From Rosa chinensis (Eukaryota > Streptophyta > Magnoliopsida > Rosales > Rosaceae): 64,000 bases of DNA. The position numbers and the translations under genes are program-made. Below are positions 57,801 to 64,000 of the stretch, piece after piece. Below the pieces are notes generated by a model. The model did not search any database. It worked only from the letters and a program-made list of their open reading frames with translations, and had not been told where the DNA came from. The DNA lies in contig NC_037091.1 of assembly GCF_002994745.2 (NCBI RefSeq), forward strand, positions 22,697,789 through 22,761,788. The letters are read 5' to 3'. The number at the start of each line of letters is the position of its first letter. The first letter of the stretch is position 1.

Positions 57801-58343
57801 GGAGTTCAGTATAACACAAAGGCTCGTGATGATCTTCGATCGACACAAAACAGTGGTGTATACTTGCTTGCTGAGACACCACAAGTTGCAAGTGCTAGGG
57901 ATAAAAGGCTAGTTACTAATGACATGAGCTTCTATGGGGTGATCAATGAAATATTGGAGCTCGACTATGAAAAATTTAGGATCCCCATATTTAAGTGTGA
58001 TTGGGCAGAGAATGGAAGGGGTGTTCAAGTAGATGATCTTGGATTTACACTGGTGAATTTGAATAGGAAGGGTCACCTAAATGACACTTTTGTTTTGGGA
58101 AGATTTGTTGAGCAGATCTTCTATGTTGAAGACCCTGTTGATCCATTGTGGTCAGTTGTTATTAGAATCCCAACAAGAGATTACTATGACTTTGAAACTG
58201 ATGATGAGATTGGTAACATTTTAATTGATCACCATCCCGTCGCTGCTGCGATGCCATCTATTGACTTCTCTGGTCACTTAGCTGATGAGGAAGAAATGGG
58301 CTACCTGCGAGTTGGAAAAGAAGATATAGTTGTCGATGGATAA
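54855..58343 (+). CDS. CACTA TNP2-like transposase (TNPD), three exons
   Basis: Exons 54855-57364, 57467-57572 and 57693-58343; introns have GT...AG ends and the phases join (SYF|SEHMEYLKN and DR|VAGQLSEP), giving about 1088 residues with no stop. The ATG at 54855 was chosen because MDRTW starts the family's N-terminal transposase-associated domain (residues 1-75, with CPCTKC). Next come an acidic linker (85-135), a zinc-like CPNDCILYRKEY...CPRCG segment (about 212-235), the Transposase_21 domain (about 277-445, with LALSSDGFNPHSSL and LLISGPKQPGNDIDVYLEPL), a DUF4218 region (about 650-790) and DUF4216 in exon 3. It cuts and joins the element ends in the nucleus. Confidence 0.93.
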
Positions 58344-58613
58344 TATGGCAGTTGCTTTTATTATAGTGCTGTTTTATTTATTTATTTCGTAATGAATTCT
58401 GATCTGTGTTTAAACTTCATTGAATGAAACTTAAGCTTCATATATTATAGTGCATGTTGCTTAGCAGATCTTGTACTTGCTTTACCTTTCTTGAATATGG
58501 TGTGTGCCTTAAATAACTCTGTCCAGGTATATTTGTGTTTTTTTTATGATCATTGGTAATTGATGAATTGCTTTTGTTATAAGTCCCTAATGTGCTTCAT
58601 GTTTGTGCAGAAA

Positions 58614-61600
58614 ATGGCGCCATCTAAATCTGCCCCATTACCAAGCAAGTCCAAGGATAAGACATTGAAACCAAAGAAGACAAAGACAAAGTCCAAGTTA
58701 GGGGACTTTTCATCATCAAGATCCTCTGAAGCATCTATTTCGAAGAAGAGGAAATCTAAGAAGAAGAAGGATGATCAAGAGACGGGGGGATTAAAACTTC
58801 TGAAGCGGCATTGTGTCACAATGTCTCGTATTTCAAAGCGCTAAAGCTTAAGACAAAAGAAAATAGTTCTCTTTAACAGAAAAGGGACTCCATGTGGGAA
58901 AGTGGCAAAGGAAATGCAATCGTACATCGGTGTGTTAGCTCGCAGAAAGATACCATTAATAAGGAAAACATGGAGAGAAGTGACACCCGAGGAGAAGGAG
59001 AAAATATGGCAACGTGTGCAGGTATATAGTGTTGGATATGTGATGTTTATGCGGTGCTTATTAAAATTGGTCTCTCCGTATGCGTAAGACCAGTCGGTGA
59101 TTCATTATATATTGAAGGAAGAGCTGAAACTTATAGGGACTTTTGTTGTATGCTTTGTGTAAACAGGTGCCATTTGTGCTTGGTCCTGAAAACAGAAAAA
59201 TGGTAATTGAATCTGCTGCATCAAAATGGAGGGAGTTCAAGTCTCGACTCACTACAAATTACATTATCCCTTTCTTGGATGACCCAGAATCCTTAAAGTA
59301 TCCTCCAGATGATTACAGATTTATTAATGCAGATCATTGGACTGCATTTGTGGCCGAACGGACAAACGAAAAGTTTCTGGTATGTTTTACATTATAGTTG
59401 TTACAGCCTAATTTTGTAATGGATGAATATAAAAAGATATTTAGTTAAGTTCATTTGTTTTGCAGGAAATGCGTAAGACCCAACAATTGCGGCGCCGCAA
59501 GAACAAATATCAGCATCGAATGTCCCGTAAGGGATATGCTGGGTTGGAGGATGAGCTGGTTAGTTAACAATATTTCTCCCAAGTTAGGTACTTGATTATT
59601 TTGAGCTTCGATTGTTATTAACTATTCTTTTTGGTAGTCTGAATCAATGGAGGAGGAAGAAATTGATAGAGCAACACTATGGATTAAAGCACGTCAGACC
59701 AAGCAGGGGACCTTTAAGGATGAAGAGACAAAGCAGTGCGCTGAAAAATTGTGAGTGCAATCAAGATTCAGATCAATGCCTATATGTAATGTTATGTTGC
59801 TGAGCCGCTTAAGTTCTATACTATAAATGTGTCAGGTTACCTTGAAGGAGAAGGTTGCTATTGGAGAACTAAACACTAGCGGAAGTGATGATGTATTGAC
59901 GTTGGCTTTGGGGACTCCTGAGCATCCTGGAAGAGTGAGAGGCGTGGGAGGTTATGTGAACCCCTCCATTTACTTCCACTTCCCTAAACGTAGAAAGGAG
60001 AGCATCCAAGAGGCGGTGAAAGTGAGTGTGCAGAAAATTCTACAAGAGCAAAAAGAGAAGATCATTGAAGAGGCCAAGGAGCAGATTTTACAAGAGCACA
60101 AAGAGAAGATCATTGAAAATGCTAAGGAGCAGATAATTGCAGAAGAAAGGGCATTTTGGATTGCTAAATTTGCAGAGCTAGAAGCAAAGGTAGATGGAAG
60201 GCGTAGTGGGACAAGCGACAAAAGTAATCTGCATGGTTCTGTGGGTAGTTGTTCACAAACCGATATTCCCGGTGTTGGTGAAGTGAGATGTGATGTGATG
60301 GAAGAAACAGCGACTCGTTTTGATGGGAAATCAGTTCAAAAAGTCCTAGCTGCATTGGAAGAAAAGCTGGTGCTTAAAAAGGTTTCCAAGAAGAAGGAGA
60401 AGGATGCCAAATCTGTCCCCATTAACCACAAACATAATGACCAGGGCAAGTTGGCTGAGGTGGTAGATAATGCAAAACTGGAAGAAGATCAAGCTCAGGT
60501 GCATGATGACCCTATAGGGTATATAGATTTGACAACAAAGCAAGAAAAATCAAAGGTATATATGTTGGTATATGAAACTAGTGCAAAGTAGTATAGTTAT
60601 ATATGACTTGGAAATTATGAATGAATATATGGTGTGAGTTGTTTGTTATAACCGAGTGTATTGTTGTTTGTTTCAGGTTATGGGAGTTGAGATTGATGCC
60701 AAGTTGGCATTAGGGTCAATTGACCATATTGTAGCTCTAGCTACTGTTATGGAATGCGATGACTCCTCTCAAACTTGTCATGGTTATCCACTAGGGGATA
60801 ATAATGTGCGAGTTTCAGTCTATTGTGTTATAGATGAGAAAGCCTTAGTTCCATTTCCTATGGCCGATGAAATACTAACTGTTAGGCAAGCCATGGGGAG
60901 CTGGGTAGCATGGCCAAAAGAGCTGGTCATAATGTCACATGACAAGGTAATTTCTCATTATAATTGATAACAAATAGGTTTCATTTTTGAACCCTATTTG
61001 CTTAATTGTGTAGCTATAAAGATTTGAAAATCTTACATCAGTTGAGTTCAATTTGTTGTAGAAATTTACCAAGGATAAAGCTGAGAAGAGGAAGAGAAAA
61101 AAATTGGTACTGGAAGAAGACGAAAATGCTAAGGTACTAATTAGCTTAAAGTCTTTAGCACCTTCCTTGCCAGCTCCATTGAAGATACTTTGCAATTGGG
61201 GTGAAGAGGCATTTAAAGATGGGCGTGCTATCACGTTCGAAATGGAGTCTGAAGTATTTGGGTATCAACGAAAGACGTTTATACTAGGATCAGATGTTGA
61301 AAGAATTGCTAGCATGAGGGAAGTTACTGGAAACTGCATAGTGGTATACCAGAGGTAAATAGAAACTGATGTTTATATTCTTTGTAATATACGCTATTTC
61401 CTTACATGTATAGATGTGAATTTCTTGTTGCTCAATTCAAACTTGGTATATTGGAATGTTAGGTACCTTCTTGATTTATTGACTCGATATAAAATGCTGG
61501 ATATGGTTGCTTTTGTTGACCCTTCAATGATCGGTGCAATCCGGTATGGGGATGGTCATGCCCAGTCCCAGCATATCAAGGATAGGCTTTTAACTGCAAA

Positions 61601-62506
61601 ACCAAACCAGATTTTCTTGCTGCCTTATAACGCAGAGTAAGTGATTCATTAAGGTTCTTTGTTATATACGTAAAACTTTGCATTTGTGTGTAAGTATTGA
61701 TAAACATGGGTGGAGAACACAAATCTGATTATTTCATTATATGTAGTAATCATTGGATGCTTACTGTTGTGAATCCGGAGGAAAACACTGTCTATTTCAT
61801 GGATCCGTTGAAGAGGCGGTTACCCACTGGAGAATGGAGATCAATTGTTGATACGTAAGTCATAGCTAGTCTCCATATATATATAGTACCTGCTTATTTC
61901 AAATTCATGTTTATAGTCTCCAAAATTTATTTATACTTGAACCAATATATACATCACTGTTTGCATGGTGTTGGGAAAAATCATGTGTGCAAGTGATAAT
62001 GTGCTTGTTTTTTTCTTTAGTGCCATTGCTATGTATAATGCACACAGAGGCAAGAAAGGCAGGAGTTCAGTTTTGTGGAAGAATTTAGCGGTAAGTATGT
62101 TTGAGCTAGGTTGGAATTGAATTACCTTTTAAACTATTGCAGATTTTGATTATGTTCTTTTGTTGTTAAATGTATCTGCCTTGCTTAGGGTATTCCTCCA
62201 CAACCTAGCTCTACGGAGTGTGGCTACTTCGTGATGAGATACATGCGAGATATAATTGAAGATAAGGATCTATCGTTTGTTCGTAAGGTACGCGCTAGGA
62301 ATGAGCTGTATATATATATATATATATATACTTGTGTTACTAAAGTTGATATTCTCTATTTGTTTGAATGATCTGTATGGTAATGTTGGGTTGTTAACTT
62401 AAAACGGTTTCAGTGGGAGAGGAGAAGCAACTACATGTATAGCCAAGAGGACATTGATGTAATCCGGAATGAGTGGGCAAAATTTGTTGTCAAGTCATAT
62501 ATGTAG
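58614..62506 (+). pseudogene. CACTA second gene: Transposase_24-type protein with Ulp1-like (C48) protease domain, broken
   Basis: ATG 58614 follows an acceptor (gtgcag). A Lys/Ser-rich start leads to GTPCGKVAKEMQSYIGVLAR and WREFKSRL (Transposase_24). A coiled coil has a 16-residue duplication (ILQEQKEKIIEEAKEQ and ILQEHKEKIIENAKEQ, near 60040-60130). The C-terminal protease shows NHW (61748), FMDP (about 61797) and QPSSTECGYFVMRYM (62202-62244), keeping His, Asp, Gln and Cys at Ulp1 spacing (Q-x5-C). Later exons are about 59836-60555, 60677-60946, 61062-61354, 61463-61636, 61747-61854, 62021-62090, 62189-62287 and 62414-62506; their junctions fit. Lesions: in-frame TAA at 58842-58844, and a phase conflict between the exon ending 59750 and the one starting 59836. 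The normal partner protein binds subterminal motifs; the protease target is unknown. Confidence 0.8.
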
Positions 62507-62715
62507 GAGCCATCAAGTAATTGGTTGAAGGAGATCGAGGGCAGTTTGTTCAGTTATATATATATATGCTGATACATATATATTCACATGCAGCATATGT
62601 GCATGTTTTGGAACTTACATGTTGTATCAGCTTTTGCTTTCTTTCAATGTAATTAGCTTTTGCTTTCTTTCAATGTAATTAGCTACAATGCTTTCTGTGG
62701 TTTTATGGAATGGAT

Positions 62716-62718
<3 letters not shown>

Positions 62719-62763
<45 letters not shown>
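62719..62763. repeat. (TA)n microsatellite
   Basis: About 22 TA units, after the second CACTA gene. Shorter runs are near 62308-62330 and 62558. Confidence 0.95.
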
Positions 62764-62766
<3 letters not shown>

Positions 62767-62929
62767 TGCTACCTCTTTTGGTACATTAGATTGTTGAATT
62801 AGAGTATTTGAATGCCTCAATCTTATATATTGTGCATTATTTTTGTGGAAATATTTCAGGTAAAGAATTGAAAATAATCAGACAACAGTCAATTACATTA
62901 CGTTGTATGAATACGTATATATCGTTAAT

Positions 62930-63491
62930 CACACAACAAATCAATTTTAATCACACAACGGTACCAACCAAATTTTGTTGTCTCATTAAAACTCACACAA
63001 CAGAACGAATACATATCTGTTGTCCAATTAAAACTCACACAACAGAACGAATACATATCCGTTGTCCAATGTTAAATCACATAACGGTATAGAAATAAGA
63101 TGTTGTATGACTTGTGAAGCACATACAACAATTACTTATGATACCTGTTGTGTGAAGGAACAACCAACAACAGTCGCCATATTTTTCTGTTGTGTGATAA
63201 GTTAACCAACAACAGTGTGTACTTACTACTGTTGTCTGAGTGTTATGTTTCTGTTGTGTGAGAAGTTAACCAACAACAACGTGTACTTAATTCTGTTGTC
63301 TGATCACCATCGAAAATGCGCCGCATCCAGTTTCTGGCATTGGCATGCGCAGAACTGGTGCAACGGTTATAAGCAATGCGTTGTGTCTATGATATTCAGA
63401 TAACGGTGTTTCACCGTTGTGTGAGTGTACTCATCACACAACATCGAGATAGACGACAGACATGGTGCACATCACACAACAGATTTCCACC
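62930..63491. repeat. Right subterminal repeat region
   Basis: Eleven or more CACACAAC/GTTGTGTG motifs, including a duplicated 'aaaactcacacaacagaacg' near 62989 and 63029. Confidence 0.8.
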
Positions 63492-63519
63492 GTTGTGTGA
63501 TGCAGTTTTTGTAGTAGTG
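63492..63519 (-). repeat. CACTA right terminal inverted repeat
   Basis: Reverse complement starts CACTACTACAAAAACTGC; see the left repeat at 51191-51218. Confidence 0.93.
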
Positions 63520-63556
63520 TGTGCTTCTACCACTGTACCAATTACAATTGGTGAGA
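63520..63556 (-). mobile_element. tRNA-like SINE, proximal part with A box
   Basis: Minus strand TGGTACAGTGG matches the polymerase III A-box pattern TRGYNNARNNG. The B box is at 51140-51190 beyond the CACTA insertion. Confidence 0.5.
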
Positions 63557-64000
63557 AATTAACCATTGGATGTGATGATTGATCGTGATTTTACATGCAT
63601 ATGGTAAAAATCTTAGCCATATTCATTCTCTATTTTTTTTTTTTTTTGAGGGAAAAGGAATCAGGTTCCAATATATTACGACGTCACTGCGTCAAGCTAG
63701 AGGGTTTCAAGAAACCACTCATAGTACAAGTATGATAAGCTATTTCTATACACCTAAATAGATGCACAAAAATGTCTATAACTTAACCCTACAAGAATGT
63801 CGAAAATAGTATAGGTAAGTAGGGATCGTTCCCGCAAGAGATTGTAGTCTAATCACTAATCTAAAGACTCAAAACAAAATAAACCTAAACTGTCCAGTTA
63901 TAAAGATCTGACTGGCAGACGATTCTAAACTATTCTAAATGTCACGAAAATTTACAGACAGACTCTAGACATGATAAACTAACTACTGACAAAGTTTGAT
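63557..64000. other. Unclassified repeat running off the window
   Basis: A poly(T) run (63632-63647) is followed by sequence containing 'agtataggtaagtagggatc' (near 63808-63830), a motif also in the 33138-35167 insertion. This suggests another LTR-type element that continues past 64000. Confidence 0.35.

Larger units (their letters stand above)
51191..63519 (+). mobile_element. 12.3-kb CACTA (En/Spm) transposon
   Basis: 28-bp terminal inverted repeats beginning CACTACTACAAAA (51191-51218 and 63492-63519, 26 of 28 matching), a 3-bp target duplication TGT (51188-51190 and 63520-63522), subterminal CACACAAC/GTTGTGTG motifs at both ends, and two plus-strand genes define the element. Gene 1 (54855-58343) is an intact TNP2-like transposase. 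Gene 2 (58614-62506) encodes a Transposase_24-type protein with a Ulp1-like protease domain and has a premature stop. The leader region 51800-52440 holds a GC-rich exon-like piece. It probably depends on another copy for the second protein. Confidence 0.95.

Noticed and set aside
58614..62506. Host SUMO protease gene
   Set aside because: The Transposase_24 region upstream, the position between CACTA ends and the same orientation as the transposase fit an element gene better.

Overview
The window looks like a piece of a dicot plant nuclear genome, probably from the rose family. It is AT-rich with GC-rich islands. It holds spliced plant-type transposase genes, L1-type LINEs, Ty1/copia and Ty3/gypsy retrotransposons, CACTA DNA transposons and a broken flavonoid 3-O-glucosyltransferase (UGT78-type) gene. 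I saw no rRNA genes, CRISPR arrays or bacterial operon structure. The Rosaceae assignment rests on the look of the UGT and LTR families and was not tested by a search.

Layout. 1-5.8 kb: an LTR cut by the window edge (ends 2321), a LINE tail, a dispersed repeat split by a small LTR element, and a LINE ORF1 pseudogene. 5.8-20.2 kb: a defective minus-strand copia element (5793-20202) split by a very young plus-strand gypsy chromovirus (6923-17389). Its two 2.8-kb LTRs appear to differ by only one dinucleotide, and one 1479-codon gag-pol frame is open (10105-14544). 20.3-22.8 kb: two GC-rich LINE-like insertions. 23.2-26.5 kb: a SINE-like fragment and a UGT78 pseudogene hit twice by CACTA elements. 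26.5-31.9 kb: low-complexity DNA, minisatellite arrays and a short adenosylhomocysteinase-like fragment. 31.9-41.9 kb: a minus-strand LTR retrotransposon without gag-pol, one LTR of which carries a further 2-kb insertion. 42.9-48.1 kb: two solo LTRs in opposite orientation, 473 bp apart. 48.7-50.8 kb: a triplicated 254-bp repeat and another LINE-like insertion. 51.2-63.5 kb: a 12.3-kb CACTA element with a full TNP2-type transposase gene and a second gene (Transposase_24 plus Ulp1-type protease) carrying a premature stop. This element landed inside a tRNA-like SINE.

The most unusual signal is shared by the gypsy LTR families. Downstream of a conserved splice-donor-like site (AG|GTGAGT) each family carries an array of very short inverted repeats. 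The loop is constant within a family (AGATG, AGGTT, GGG, or TTGATT/TTTAT), while the stem arms change sequence and stay complementary, often through G-T pairs or paired substitutions. Four families show the pattern with four different loops. I know of no description of such arrays, but I could not search.

How the parts fit: the gypsy element has everything needed to move itself (LTR promoter, tRNA-iMet primer site, gag-pol with chromodomain, polypurine tract). The gag-less element shares its primer site, leader and hairpin array and could be mobilised by such a relative. The copia element lost its coding capacity, perhaps before its last move.
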